NCBI GenBank assembly: GCA_018335855.1
Contig: JAGXRM010000054.1
Location: 1 to 64,000, forward strand
Length of the DNA stretch: 64,000 bases
Reading direction: 5' to 3'
Source: Clostridiales bacterium
Lineage (GTDB): Bacteria; Bacillota; Dethiobacteria; Dethiobacterales; Dethiobacteraceae
The translations under genes were made by a program, and so were the position numbers. Positions 18,941 through 27,207 of this stretch are shown one piece after another. The stretch's first letter is position 1; each line of letters begins with the position of its first letter. The notes under the pieces are model-generated. The model was not told the origin of the DNA. It made no database searches and was given only the letters and a program-made list of their open reading frames with translations.

Positions 18941-18948
18941 ATAAAAGG

Positions 18949-18975
18949 CACGCCGCTTTGTGCGGCGTGTTTTTT
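18949..18975 (+). terminator. Intrinsic terminator of the leuB-like gene
   Basis: CACGCCGC and GCGGCGTG pair around TTTGT and are followed by TTTTTT. An A-rich left flank makes it usable by the converging TPR gene as well. Confidence 0.85.
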
Positions 18976-18985
18976 ATTGTGGGTT

Positions 18986-19909
18986 TCAATTTTTCCGGTA
19001 CTCGGGAGCCAAAGCTGTCAGCCGGTCAAACTCCTTCTCGGCCCGGTAGCGGTGCCCTCCGGCTTCAAGAAGCCGGTATAACTGGAGACGTAAGGCCACT
19101 TCTAAATCTTTGCTCATATATTCTCTGTATAGAGTGTTTCGGTAAACCTGAATGGCAGTGCTGTGATAACCCATCTTCTCCAATGACAGGCCCAGAAGAT
19201 AGCAGGACGGTCCGGATAATAAACGGTTGCTGCCTGACTTTTTAAGAAGGTCAATCGCCTGATCATACTGCTGTTGCCTGAAATGCGCTTCGCCGCAGGA
19301 GAAGCGAAATATATCCAATTCTGCATGTTGGGAATTCTCCAGCAAACGGCAGGAATCATCTGTCTTGCCGTGGCTTTGATAAATTTCTGCCGCCAGCAGT
19401 TCCAGTCCTGGAAAATCACTCATTAAACGGATTTGTTTGCCGTCACACGCGGTAAGCATGGCACAGACACTCACGCCGGTTTCTTTCCACAAACGGGTAA
19501 ACCCCTTTCGGTGTATCAACGCACGGTCTACGGCTGTCAGTTGTTCTTCAGGGTTATCACTGATCAGTGAGAGAGCAAAATAAGCGTCCGCCAGCGTATC
19601 ATCGCGGTGGGCTGCCTCCCGGAAAAAAAAGGCAGCTTCCTCTTTGTTTCCGCAAAGTAACGCCGTAATGCCCCGATAAAAATCTTTCATAGCACGATTG
19701 TGAAATATTTTTGGCCGGATTAAACGTTCATCTGCTCCCCCTGATTCCCTTCCTGGTCCCCCGGTCTCTGCAAAGCCCGTTCCGATTAATAACGAATTTC
19801 GCCGTTCAGCGGAATATCTGCGGCGGCTTTTTGTTTCTCTGACGGCCGTAACAGAAATGAAGCGAATTAAACGGCCTTCCGGTATTTCCCAAGCTAAACG
19901 GAGTCCCAC
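18986..19909 (-). CDS. TPR-like repeat protein of unknown function
   Basis: This 307-aa soluble protein has a basic N-terminus (about residues 20-45) followed by helical tetratricopeptide-like repeats, for example the ALLCGNKEEAAFFFREAAH unit and the late KMGYHSTAIQVYRN unit. It starts at GTG with AAGGAGG 6 nt upstream. It lies 21 nt after cca on the same strand and is probably cotranscribed. TPR proteins act as scaffolds; no partner or role can be named. Confidence 0.6.
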   Translation of the reverse strand: MGLRLAWEIPEGRLIRFISVTAVRETKSRRRYSAERRNSLLIGTGFAETGGPGRESGGADERLIRPKIFHNRAMKDFYRGITALLCGNKEEAAFFFREAAHRDDTLADAYFALSLISDNPEEQLTAVDRALIHRKGFTRLWKETGVSVCAMLTACDGKQIRLMSDFPGLELLAAEIYQSHGKTDDSCRLLENSQHAELDIFRFSCGEAHFRQQQYDQAIDLLKKSGSNRLLSGPSCYLLGLSLEKMGYHSTAIQVYRNTLYREYMSKDLEVALRLQLYRLLEAGGHRYRAEKEFDRLTALAPEYRKN

Positions 19910-19930
19910 TCTAGTCCTCCTTACCCCTGA

Positions 19931-21337
19931 CTAACGTTCCCACCGGTCAATGAGTGTCGAAATCAGTGCCAGTGCCTGACCATGGGTCTTTACTGTTCCG
20001 GACAACTGTGCTGCATACGACTGTTCCAGCAAACCTCCCACAGCCCGGCTGGGAGGAAGATTAAAAAATTCCATCACTTCACGGGCACTTATAATCGGCG
20101 CTGGAAGTTCCTGCCCTGCCCCGCTGAAGTATTCATCAAGTATACTTATTAAAATGGCTACCCGTTCATCAGAGCACCGCCCCTGGGCAGAAAGATTTGC
20201 TATCCCCAGAAGAATCAGTTCAGGAACATAGTCACCGAATTGCCGGAAAAAGCGTAATTTACCGGCCAAGCCTGCCGGCCCTTCCTCAATATATAAAACC
20301 CGGGAATGGGCACAGACAAGAGCCGTTAGCAAAGCGGATTCGCCCTCAGAGAGTTTTAAGAGCCTGGCAAGGCTTCCGACATACGCTTCACCGGCCTGTT
20401 CATGGCTAAATAAATGGGCTGTACAGGCCGCAGAGGCATCCAGTTTGCCAATATCATGGATAAGGCATGCCAACCGCAAATAAGCAAGGCGGCGGCGCCT
20501 ATCCGTTACCTCCGTCTTCAGGTGCGAATGTAACTGTTCTACCAGCCTGCCGGGGAAACAACTTGTCGTCGAAAGAAATTCATCAAGGCAGTCGCAGGTG
20601 CGCAATCCGTGGGTTAAAAGATCTTCCCCTCCCTCGCTGACGCAGGCCATGGTTCCCAGTGGCGGGAAAAATGAGCTGAGCACATTGAGATCGTAGTGCA
20701 GAACCCTGATTCCATCGGCTGCCTGGGGAGCGCTTAATAACTGGAAAAATTCAATTGCCAGTTTCATCTTAGCCGACTGCCGGATTAGCGGAGCATTGCG
20801 TCGAATCATTTCTGCCGTTTCCCCGTCTAACCGTAAACCGACTTTATGCAAAAACCGTGCGCTACGGAGTAGCCTTACAGGGTCGTCCCGTAAGCATTCT
20901 TCCGATGTAAGACGAAGCAGCCCTGCAGCTAAATCTGCTTTACCGCCACATGGATCAGACACATAATCCTCCCATCCGTCTCCCTTGAGGTAATCTTCCA
21001 GAGAAATAGCCATTGCATTCACTGTAAAATCCCGGAAGCACAAATCATCAGCGATGTGCCTGCCCCTTTGCAGAGAAAAATCCAGCGTCAGAGGCAGACC
21101 GTCATCAGCGCAAACAGTAACACGGGAGAACTGTAACTTAGAATTCAATAGTTCATACCCTCCCCGTAACCGCCAGGATACGTGCTTCGCAAATTGTTCG
21201 GCTTCATCATTAACGACCATGTCAACATCTCTGCTTTGTATACCCATCAGTGCATCCCGCACAAAACCTCCAACAATAAATAGCCGCCTCTCCTCTTTTG
21301 CGGCAACGGCCGCCAGCGCTGCCAGTGTGCCTCGCAT
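19931..21337 (-). CDS. cca: CCA-adding tRNA nucleotidyltransferase / poly(A) polymerase family with HD domain
   Basis: This 468-aa class II nucleotidyltransferase has the head motif FIVGGFVRDALMG and catalytic pair RDVDMVV, the RRDFTVNAMA-type motif (as RDFTVNAMAIS), the neck RLLRSARFLHKVGL and an HD phosphohydrolase domain with CLIHDIGKLDA. Family members add or repair the 3' CCA of tRNA; poly(A) polymerase I and A-adding paralogues look alike. The ATG at 21337 is preferred over an upstream GTG because GAGGTG lies 6 nt ahead of it. Confidence 0.9.
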   Translation of the reverse strand: MRGTLAALAAVAAKEERRLFIVGGFVRDALMGIQSRDVDMVVNDEAEQFAKHVSWRLRGGYELLNSKLQFSRVTVCADDGLPLTLDFSLQRGRHIADDLCFRDFTVNAMAISLEDYLKGDGWEDYVSDPCGGKADLAAGLLRLTSEECLRDDPVRLLRSARFLHKVGLRLDGETAEMIRRNAPLIRQSAKMKLAIEFFQLLSAPQAADGIRVLHYDLNVLSSFFPPLGTMACVSEGGEDLLTHGLRTCDCLDEFLSTTSCFPGRLVEQLHSHLKTEVTDRRRRLAYLRLACLIHDIGKLDASAACTAHLFSHEQAGEAYVGSLARLLKLSEGESALLTALVCAHSRVLYIEEGPAGLAGKLRFFRQFGDYVPELILLGIANLSAQGRCSDERVAILISILDEYFSGAGQELPAPIISAREVMEFFNLPPSRAVGGLLEQSYAAQLSGTVKTHGQALALISTLIDRWER

Positions 21338-21473
21338 CACCAACACCTCACAATTGAATAATTAATGATATACTTCTTTCATGAAAGTCAATTTTCCTTT
21401 TATTTCTAATAATTATTTCACCCCATCCTCCCCACGTACGTACTATATAAAAACATAGTATGGGAGGAGAACC

Positions 21474-22493
21474 ATGACCGATAACTGTAATTATAAAGAC
21501 ACAGAACCGGTAGTTTACCAGGTTGATGCTGCCGTTGCCCGCCCCAGTGCCCCGGAAAGTGTAGACGATAATATCATTGGGCTTGGCACAGTCAAAGGGG
21601 TTACTGCAGCGGCACTTTATCAGGATGTCCGAAAAAGTGGCCGCTCGACAGGAGTTACCCGGGGACATGTGACTGTAATCGGTACCACCGTAAATGTCGG
21701 TGTTGGAAGCGGCCGGATCATCCGGTTGTCAGATCAGATAGTAACGACCCGAATGGCTGATCCGGGAGACAGCGGGTCCCTCTTACTGGACGGTGCAAAT
21801 CATGCGATAGGCCTGCTCTTCGCCGGAAGCAGTTCCGTTACACTTTACAATCCTATACATCAAGTGTTAGCAGCACTCCGGGTCCGGCTTACACAGGACA
21901 GCAGAGAGTCAGATTCATCTCTCACATCTCAATATGACAGTCTCATTTCCCTTGCCAGAGAAAAAGCTGCTGACCTCTTCCATTTCCCCAGTGTTGTCGG
22001 TGTGGGAGTGGGTACAAAAATCGTCAATGAAGTGGATACAGGAAAACCTTGCCTGACAGTTCTGGTTAAACAGAAAAAGTCCCGCGAACTACTGAGCGAA
22101 GAAGAACTGATTCCGGGAAAATTGGATGAAGCCGCTACGGACGTTGTGGAATCGGGATACCTGAATACCGGCAGCGTTACTAAATGGTACGGCTCACGTT
22201 TAGACAGAAAGATTAAAATGAGGCCTGCCCGACCTGGACTCAGTATTGCACATTACCAGGTGTCTGCCGGTACATTTGGCGCTGTAGTCTATGATATAAA
22301 TAACGGTGAACCATTAATTTTGTCCAATAATCATGTCCTGGCCAATGCAACAAACGGTAAAGACGGCCTTGCTAAAGCCGGAGACGCTATTCTGCAGCCG
22401 GGAAAACTTGACGGGGGAAATCTTCCCGGAGACATGATCGGCGAACTGCTTCGATTCTACCCTCTTCATTTTATTAACAACAGCAATATTTAA
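21474..22493 (+). CDS. Trypsin-like serine protease with circularly permuted domain order
   Basis: This 339-aa protein is built from recognisable parts of one protease family in the wrong order. Residues 13-140 match the normal C-terminal half: the Asp strand VDAAVARP (Asp18) and the Ser motif GDSGS (Ser100). Residues 165-339 match the normal N-terminal half: the VVGVGVG leader domain, then LILSNNHVLAN (His287), QPGKLDGG and an ending at LLRFYPLHFINNSNI. The triad thus reads D-S-H instead of H-D-S, and the break falls exactly between the two halves. AGGAG precedes the ATG. No signal peptide is visible. Either a working permuted enzyme or the scar of a collapsed tandem duplication is possible. 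Confidence 0.75.
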   Translation: MTDNCNYKDTEPVVYQVDAAVARPSAPESVDDNIIGLGTVKGVTAAALYQDVRKSGRSTGVTRGHVTVIGTTVNVGVGSGRIIRLSDQIVTTRMADPGDSGSLLLDGANHAIGLLFAGSSSVTLYNPIHQVLAALRVRLTQDSRESDSSLTSQYDSLISLAREKAADLFHFPSVVGVGVGTKIVNEVDTGKPCLTVLVKQKKSRELLSEEELIPGKLDEAATDVVESGYLNTGSVTKWYGSRLDRKIKMRPARPGLSIAHYQVSAGTFGAVVYDINNGEPLILSNNHVLANATNGKDGLAKAGDAILQPGKLDGGNLPGDMIGELLRFYPLHFINNSNI

Positions 22494-22526
22494 GCACTTT
22501 CTACGCGAATTTTTATACAAAATACT

Positions 22527-22556
22527 AAGGAGCATATCAAAATTATATGCTCCTTT
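22527..22556 (+). terminator. Intrinsic terminator after the permuted protease gene
   Basis: AAGGAGCATAT and ATATGCTCCTT flank a short loop between two converging genes, so it may serve both directions. Confidence 0.7.
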
Positions 22557-22560
22557 CTAC

Positions 22561-23190
22561 TTAAAACTGGTAAGCGTTCACGACGGCATGGCAGCCACAG
22601 GATGTTGCCAGTAATCCAGGTTTTCTGCGACTTATTACAGCCTCCTGTAATAAATGGAGTTGAGCTGGGGAAAGGCCGCCGACACCGGGTCTGAGTTGGT
22701 GGCTCCGCACCACATCCACCGCCAAATCTGGCAAATTCAGGTTTTTGAGAATCTCATAGAGCGGTGACGGACGCTCCTCGCCCGTCTTGTAACAATAACC
22801 CAATGGCTCAGGACAATCCTCGGGACACAGATCCCGGGCAAGACTGGCATAAAGAGTGCCGTCAGGCGTGTAATATGCATTGGGGACCGGAATATCAAGG
22901 GGAACGGGTATTTGTTCACAGTGATATCCGCCTCTCTGCAGAGTAATGAGCATCCAGGAAAAAACAACATGGACAGGCAGTGCGGGAACAATCCAGGCGT
23001 AGCGGGAAAGCTCAGAGTCAACTAAAAAATTGATACCTTCCGAGCATACGGTAACTATCTGGGATGTACTAAGTGCGCCTAAAGCCATGGGGTCTTTATC
23101 TACAACGGTGATCCGGCGCTCCATCCCCTGTAATAAATTGGCCGCCCTTACTCCAAAATGTCCTGCGCCTACGATCAAAATCTCTTCCAT
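22561..23190 (-). CDS. Rossmann-fold NAD(P)-binding protein with cysteine-rich C-terminus
   Basis: This ~210-aa protein begins with a dinucleotide-binding motif (EEILIVGAGHFGVRAANLL) and the acidic second strand ITVVDKDP, as in TrkA-N or siroheme-synthase-like domains. The C-terminal part has clustered cysteines (LCPEDCPEP, a later YCYK, and SCGCHAV) that could bind a metal or Fe-S cluster. The second of two adjacent ATGs is chosen, 5 nt after GGAGG. It is divergent from the padR-permease operon and shares its control region. No family name could be given with confidence. Confidence 0.6.
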   Translation of the reverse strand: MEEILIVGAGHFGVRAANLLQGMERRITVVDKDPMALGALSTSQIVTVCSEGINFLVDSELSRYAWIVPALPVHVVFSWMLITLQRGGYHCEQIPVPLDIPVPNAYYTPDGTLYASLARDLCPEDCPEPLGYCYKTGEERPSPLYEILKNLNLPDLAVDVVRSHQLRPGVGGLSPAQLHLLQEAVISRRKPGLLATSCGCHAVVNAYQF

Positions 23191-23235
23191 CATAACCTCC
23201 GCCACTTTAGTCTGAAATTTCGCTAGAAAAAAACA

Positions 23236-23264
23236 TTGCATTATTTAAAATGCAAGATTATAAT
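23236..23264 (+). promoter_or_regulatory. Promoter with overlapping operator of the PadR operon
   Basis: TTGCAT and TATAAT are 17 bp apart. The dyad TTGCATTATTTAAAATGCAA (23236-23255) covers the -35 box. A second dyad, ATGT-N7-ACAT, lies at 23279-23293 downstream of the promoter and resembles PadR operators. Autorepression by the PadR protein is the likely meaning. Confidence 0.65.
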
Positions 23265-23312
23265 TGGTAATATAGTATATGTTATTTACACATAGGTGAG
23301 AGGTGGATATAT

Positions 23313-23708
23313 ATGATTGATAATAATGTGCCGACTGAAAGGTCCGGTGAAACACCCTGCCCAAAAGGCAAAATCGAACGGTTTATCGAGCCTTGCCTGC
23401 TGCTCCTTTTAGCGGAAAAGTCAGCCCACGGATACGAACTCATGGATAATCTGGAACAGTTTGGCTTTGACCCCCGTTGTCAGGATCCGGGGCAAATCTA
23501 CCGCTACCTGAGACGTATGGAGACCGAGGGTTTGGTGGAATCAGCATGGGAATCCGGTGACTCTGGCCCGGCCAGGCGATCATACCAGATTACCGGAGAT
23601 GGATTGTCCTTGCTTGCATCATGGATGAAAACCCTTGAAAAACGGATTACCATTATTAATAAACTCATTACCCGTTATCAGCAAACAATACAAAAAGGAG
23701 ATGTTTAA
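23313..23708 (+). CDS. PadR-family transcriptional regulator
   Basis: This 131-aa winged-helix protein has the PadR core: FIEPCLLLLLAEKSAHGYELMD, DPGQIYRYLRRMETEGLVES and the wing GPARRSYQIT, followed by a C-terminal dimerisation helix. It is a PadR-s1-size regulator. It stops one base before the first permease gene, with the permease ribosome site AAAGGAG inside its last codons. It probably represses its own operon through the dyads around 23236-23293. The ligand is unknown. Confidence 0.9.
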   Translation: MIDNNVPTERSGETPCPKGKIERFIEPCLLLLLAEKSAHGYELMDNLEQFGFDPRCQDPGQIYRYLRRMETEGLVESAWESGDSGPARRSYQITGDGLSLLASWMKTLEKRITIINKLITRYQQTIQKGDV

Positions 23709-24188
23709 ATGTTTACCGCTTTTCTGTATACTGCAGCAGTCAGTTGTCTTCTGCTCTCCTTTATTAAGGACAGGAAAAAGACTAAAAAAGCTTTGATGGT
23801 GGCAAAAAAAGCGTTTCTGAATATTTTCCCGGAGTTTTCCGCTATCCTGATTTTAATTTCTATTGTTTTAGCCCTGGTCTCACCGCAAATGATTCAACGA
23901 TTGATTGGCGGGCAAAGCGGCGCCCTGGGAATGCTGATTACATCCATTATCGGCTCAGTTACTTTAATCCCGGGATTTATCGCTTTTCCTCTGGCAAAAT
24001 CACTTTTGGACAGCGGTGCCGGCGTTTCACAAATCGTTGTCTTTATATCGACACTGATGATGGTCGGTTTTGTAACCGCTCCGCTGGAAATTCGTTATTT
24101 TGGCAAAAGACAGACACTGCTGCGTAATGGGATGGCGTTTGTTTACTCCTTTATTGCTGCATTAATCGTAGGAGGAATAGTCCGATGA
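23709..24188 (+). CDS. Half-size permease, YraQ/DUF318-like, first subunit
   Basis: This 159-aa protein has about five membrane spans. It carries the family glycine/proline loop LIPGFIAFPLAKSLLDSGAG near residue 100 and an FPEF element near residue 38, matching one half of the DUF318/ArsP-type permeases, which normally number about 300-350 aa in one chain. The next gene supplies the other half. ATGA overlap with that gene implies coupled expression. DUF318 proteins include arsenical exporters; the substrate here is not known. Confidence 0.7.
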   Translation: MFTAFLYTAAVSCLLLSFIKDRKKTKKALMVAKKAFLNIFPEFSAILILISIVLALVSPQMIQRLIGGQSGALGMLITSIIGSVTLIPGFIAFPLAKSLLDSGAGVSQIVVFISTLMMVGFVTAPLEIRYFGKRQTLLRNGMAFVYSFIAALIVGGIVR

Positions 24189-24751
24189 AAACACTTCACC
24201 GTTATTGGCTCTCATTATTACTGATTGCTGTGACTGTTATGCTTTGGATATGGCAACCGGAACTCGGCCTGGACATTACCAACCGTACAGGACGTAACTT
24301 CCGGGAAATGCTGGGTGTCTTACCGCCCATTTTTATTCTGCTGGGGTTACTGGAAGTCTGGGTCCCACGGGAAACAATTATCAGAAATTTGGGAGATACA
24401 TCTGGCGCACGGGGGATTACTCTGAGTATACTCCTGGGTGCCGCAGCCGCAGGTCCACTATATGTAGCCTTTCCGGTAGCTGTTACAATGCTGCGCAAAG
24501 GTGCTCGATTTGCTAATATTATTATTTTCCTGTTTTCCTGGTCAACGTTAAAACTACCTTTACTTCTTTTTGAAGCATCGGCCCTGGGCTGGCGTCTGAC
24601 ATTGGCCCGTGCGGCAGTCAACCTGCCGGCAATTATTCTGATGGGCCTGCTGGTTGACCGCCTTGTCCCACTTTCAGAAAAAAGAGAACTGCGAGACCTT
24701 CATATCCGGGAAGAGTTACTGCAGACTCAAACTGCGACGCCTGTAAATTAA
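24185..24751 (+). CDS. Half-size permease, YraQ/DUF318-like, second subunit
   Basis: This 188-aa membrane protein has about five spans. Its conserved loop AAAAGPLYVAFPVAVTMLRKGA parallels the LIPGFIAFPLAKSLL loop of the preceding gene, so the two proteins look like the inverted halves of a DUF318 permease encoded separately. The pattern FRE(M)LGVLPPIFILLGLLEVWVP near residue 40 matches the family's other conserved element. Its ATG overlaps the previous stop by 4 nt. It is the last gene of the PadR operon. Confidence 0.7.
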   Translation: MKTLHRYWLSLLLIAVTVMLWIWQPELGLDITNRTGRNFREMLGVLPPIFILLGLLEVWVPRETIIRNLGDTSGARGITLSILLGAAAAGPLYVAFPVAVTMLRKGARFANIIIFLFSWSTLKLPLLLFEASALGWRLTLARAAVNLPAIILMGLLVDRLVPLSEKRELRDLHIREELLQTQTATPVN

Positions 24752-24800
24752 TGAATTGCTGTCTTCTTACTTTTCTGTCATATGTTTTTCCAGTTTTCGC

Positions 24801-25061
24801 CTATACTTTTCCAATACACTCATTGAGTATCTTTAAGTCCACATCACAACCGAGCCTAAGTGCTTCACCGATACTGCAACCGAATGAAACACGATCCAGC
24901 GATATTTCCCGAAAATCGGAATCAAGCAGAACTGCAATATCAACGTCGCGGAAACTTTCACTGCATAAATATGAACCAAAAACATACCCTAGTAATATTT
25001 GTGGAAACTGTTCAAGAATTGGTGTTAATGCTTGAATATGCGCTTGCCTGTAATCAAGCAT
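24801..25061 (-). CDS. Orphan MNT-type nucleotidyltransferase fragment
   Basis: These 86 residues contain the minimal nucleotidyltransferase motif GS(Y)-x9-D-x-D (VFGSYLCSESFRDVDIAVLL) and a third acidic strand CDVDLKILN. MntA antitoxins of HEPN/MNT modules are about 130-140 aa and sit beside a HEPN toxin gene. Here the protein stops just after the third strand and no HEPN gene is adjacent. It may be a decayed or reduced antitoxin. The start ATG has a G-rich ribosome site. Confidence 0.6.
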   Translation of the reverse strand: MLDYRQAHIQALTPILEQFPQILLGYVFGSYLCSESFRDVDIAVLLDSDFREISLDRVSFGCSIGEALRLGCDVDLKILNECIGKV

Positions 25062-25135
25062 ACTACCCCCCCTTACTGTTTAAAAACTACTTCGCCGCTA
25101 CCGCCGTTATCCCTGCAAAAAAGCGTATGCAAACG

Positions 25136-25164
25136 TTGACACCGTTTCTACTCTACGCTATGAT
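25136..25164 (+). promoter_or_regulatory. Consensus sigma-A promoter of the YchF-like gene
   Basis: A perfect TTGACA and TATGAT are spaced by 17 bp. Transcription would begin about 15 nt before the TTG start at 25186, leaving a very short leader containing GAGGTG. Confidence 0.8.
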
Positions 25165-25185
25165 GGGAAAAGTGAGGTGGGTACT

Positions 25186-26238
25186 TTGAAGATAGGTATT
25201 ATCGGGCCGGCAATATCGGGCAAATCAACATTATTTCAACTTTTAACCGGAATGACAGCAGGTTCGGGTGGAAAAGGAGGCGTGCCGCAAGCGGCGGCCC
25301 GTGTCCCTGACTCCAGGGTCGACACCTTGGCCGATATCTTTAAACCGAAGAAAACTACATTTGCCTCTATTGAATTTGCAGATTTCCCCGCCCTGGGAAG
25401 CGGTTGCGAGGTTAGCGGTGAAACTGCAGGAAGGTTGAAAACCTGCGACGCCTTAGCGATGGTTATTCGGGCTCACAGGGACCCTTCTGTTCCCTGGCCG
25501 GCTGAACCGGTTAACCCTTTTGCCTCATTTGAAAATTTTCTCCATGAAATGGTTTTAAATGACCTCTGTCAGGTAGAGGCGCTACTGGCAAAGAATAAGG
25601 ACAAAAAACGAACAGCTGATGAGCAGCGGGTTCTGGAAGCAGCGCAGAAGCTGCTGGAAGAAACCAAACCCCTTTCAACCGGTGAATGGTCAGCAGAGGA
25701 TTTGCCTGCTTTACGAAATTACGCCTTTTTGTCTTCCCGGCCTGTTCTGGTCGCCGTCAATTTAGACGAAGACCAAATGCTGACCCGGACATATGAAAAA
25801 CGGGACGAATTACTGCATTCCTGTAAAGATGCAGGCTATCCGGTTATTGAGTTTTGCGGTAGCCTGGAAAGCGAAATCAGCCGTATGGAAAAACGGGAAC
25901 AAGCAGAATTTCTCGCTGAATACGGATTGGCCGAGTCGGGGATTGCCCGGCTGGCAAACGCTGCTTACAATCTCCTAGATCTTTGTTCTTTCTTTACAGT
26001 TGGCGAAGATGAAGTAAGAGCCTGGACAATTAATGCGTCTACGCCTGCGCGTAAAGCAGCGGGGAAAATTCACTCCGATATTGAACGCGGCTTTATCCGG
26101 GCGGAAGTCATCGGATATGATGAGTTTATTGCGTTGGGCTCGCTTAAAACAGCCCGGGATCAGGGTAAGTTACGGCTGGAAGGAAAAGAGTACCCGGTAC
26201 GGGACGGAGATATTATAAATTTCCGCTTTAACGTTTAA
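25186..26238 (+). CDS. YchF/Obg-like GTPase
   Basis: This ~350-aa P-loop protein has KIGIIGPAISGKSTLFQLLTG as Walker A, ASIEFADFPALG in the DxxG region, NLDE in place of NKxD, a coiled-coil insert near residues 130-160 and a C-terminal TGS-like domain. The family includes YchF, which often hydrolyses ATP and associates with ribosomes. The sequence diverges from housekeeping YchF (normally about 365 aa with NVPE), so this may be a paralogue. The TTG start is preferred over a GTG 9 nt upstream because GAGGTG is 6 nt ahead of it. Confidence 0.82.
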   Translation: MKIGIIGPAISGKSTLFQLLTGMTAGSGGKGGVPQAAARVPDSRVDTLADIFKPKKTTFASIEFADFPALGSGCEVSGETAGRLKTCDALAMVIRAHRDPSVPWPAEPVNPFASFENFLHEMVLNDLCQVEALLAKNKDKKRTADEQRVLEAAQKLLEETKPLSTGEWSAEDLPALRNYAFLSSRPVLVAVNLDEDQMLTRTYEKRDELLHSCKDAGYPVIEFCGSLESEISRMEKREQAEFLAEYGLAESGIARLANAAYNLLDLCSFFTVGEDEVRAWTINASTPARKAAGKIHSDIERGFIRAEVIGYDEFIALGSLKTARDQGKLRLEGKEYPVRDGDIINFRFNV

Positions 26239-26250
26239 GTATAGTATACA

Positions 26251-26285
26251 TGAAGAGGCCGGACATAAAATGTCCGGCCTCTTCA
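26251..26285. terminator. Bidirectional terminator between converging genes
   Basis: GAAGAGGCCGGACAT and ATGTCCGGCCTCTTC form a 15-bp perfect stem between the YchF-like gene and the chemoreceptor gene. Confidence 0.85.
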
Positions 26286-26293
26286 TGTATTTA

Positions 26294-27124
26294 CTACGTT
26301 ACAAGTCTTTCAGCATACCCCAGCAACGACTGTGCCATGGCATTCACTTCCTCTATGGCTGCCATAACCGCTTGAACTGCAGCCGCCTGTTCCATGGATA
26401 TCCGGGAGATTTGATTAATTTCACCCTCCAGATTCCCGTTGGCTCCGTTTAATGTTCTGATTATTCCCTCAATTTCCTTTAAAGAAATGGTACTGCTTTC
26501 TGAAAGTTTGCGGATTTCATCAGCTACCACACCAAACCCTTTACCCTTGTCTCCCACCCTGGCCGCTTCAATCGAGGCGTTTAAACCTAACAGGTTTGTT
26601 TGCGCCGTTATCTTTTTCATCACGCTCAAAACACCGTTTGTTTCTTGAACACTGCTTCCAAGCTGGCCGCCCAATCCGCTAATATGCTGTCCTACCGCTG
26701 CTAACTCTTCGGCCTGTGCCGCCAGGGACTCGGTAGAACCAGTTACATCACGTATAGCGCTAAACAAGCCGTTTGCCATTTCCATCAATGTTTCTTGCCT
26801 CTCTAAGCTCTCATTAAAGGAAACCGCTCCAATGACTTTGTTGTTACCGTCACGAATTGGCACTCCGATTCCAACATAGGGAACTCCGTACACTTCCTTA
26901 CTAATTTGCCGGGTTACCCTTTTTCCACTCCTAATTGTAGTGCCGACAACCGATTCAGGCTTTACTTCATCACCGGGTAGAATTTTATGGTCTAACGTTT
27001 TTCCCGGAACGTAGACAAGGATTTTCTCCGTGTCGCTAACTGCAACTGCACAGTCACTCATGGTCAGGGAATTGATAAATGGCGCAATATCAACAAAGCT
27101 CTTTAACAACGAATCCGATGACAT
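26294..27124 (-). CDS. Soluble methyl-accepting chemotaxis protein
   Basis: This 276-aa protein has no membrane span. Residues 1-120 form a sensor domain of the short cytoplasmic Cache/PAS-like kind (SDCAVAVSDTEKILVYVPGKTLD, GIGVPIRDGNNKVIGAVSFN). Residues 130-276 are a truncated signalling domain with the conserved hairpin region QTNLLGLNASIEAARVGDKGKGFGVVADEIRKLSE. Soluble receptors of this size are common in Clostridia and couple intracellular cues to CheA. AGGAGG precedes the ATG. No che genes are in the window. Confidence 0.88.
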   Translation of the reverse strand: MSSDSLLKSFVDIAPFINSLTMSDCAVAVSDTEKILVYVPGKTLDHKILPGDEVKPESVVGTTIRSGKRVTRQISKEVYGVPYVGIGVPIRDGNNKVIGAVSFNESLERQETLMEMANGLFSAIRDVTGSTESLAAQAEELAAVGQHISGLGGQLGSSVQETNGVLSVMKKITAQTNLLGLNASIEAARVGDKGKGFGVVADEIRKLSESSTISLKEIEGIIRTLNGANGNLEGEINQISRISMEQAAAVQAVMAAIEEVNAMAQSLLGYAERLVT

Positions 27125-27207
27125 AGTTTCCTCCTATCCCTGTAAGATAAATATCTTTATTGAGAAACATTCGCTATGGACCAGAATTATCCTGCTTTGG
27201 TAAAAAA

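Noticed and set aside
24202-24621. 139-codon open frame antisense to the second half-permease gene
   Set aside because: It lies wholly opposite a gene with clear membrane-protein features, has no ribosome site and no recognisable motif.
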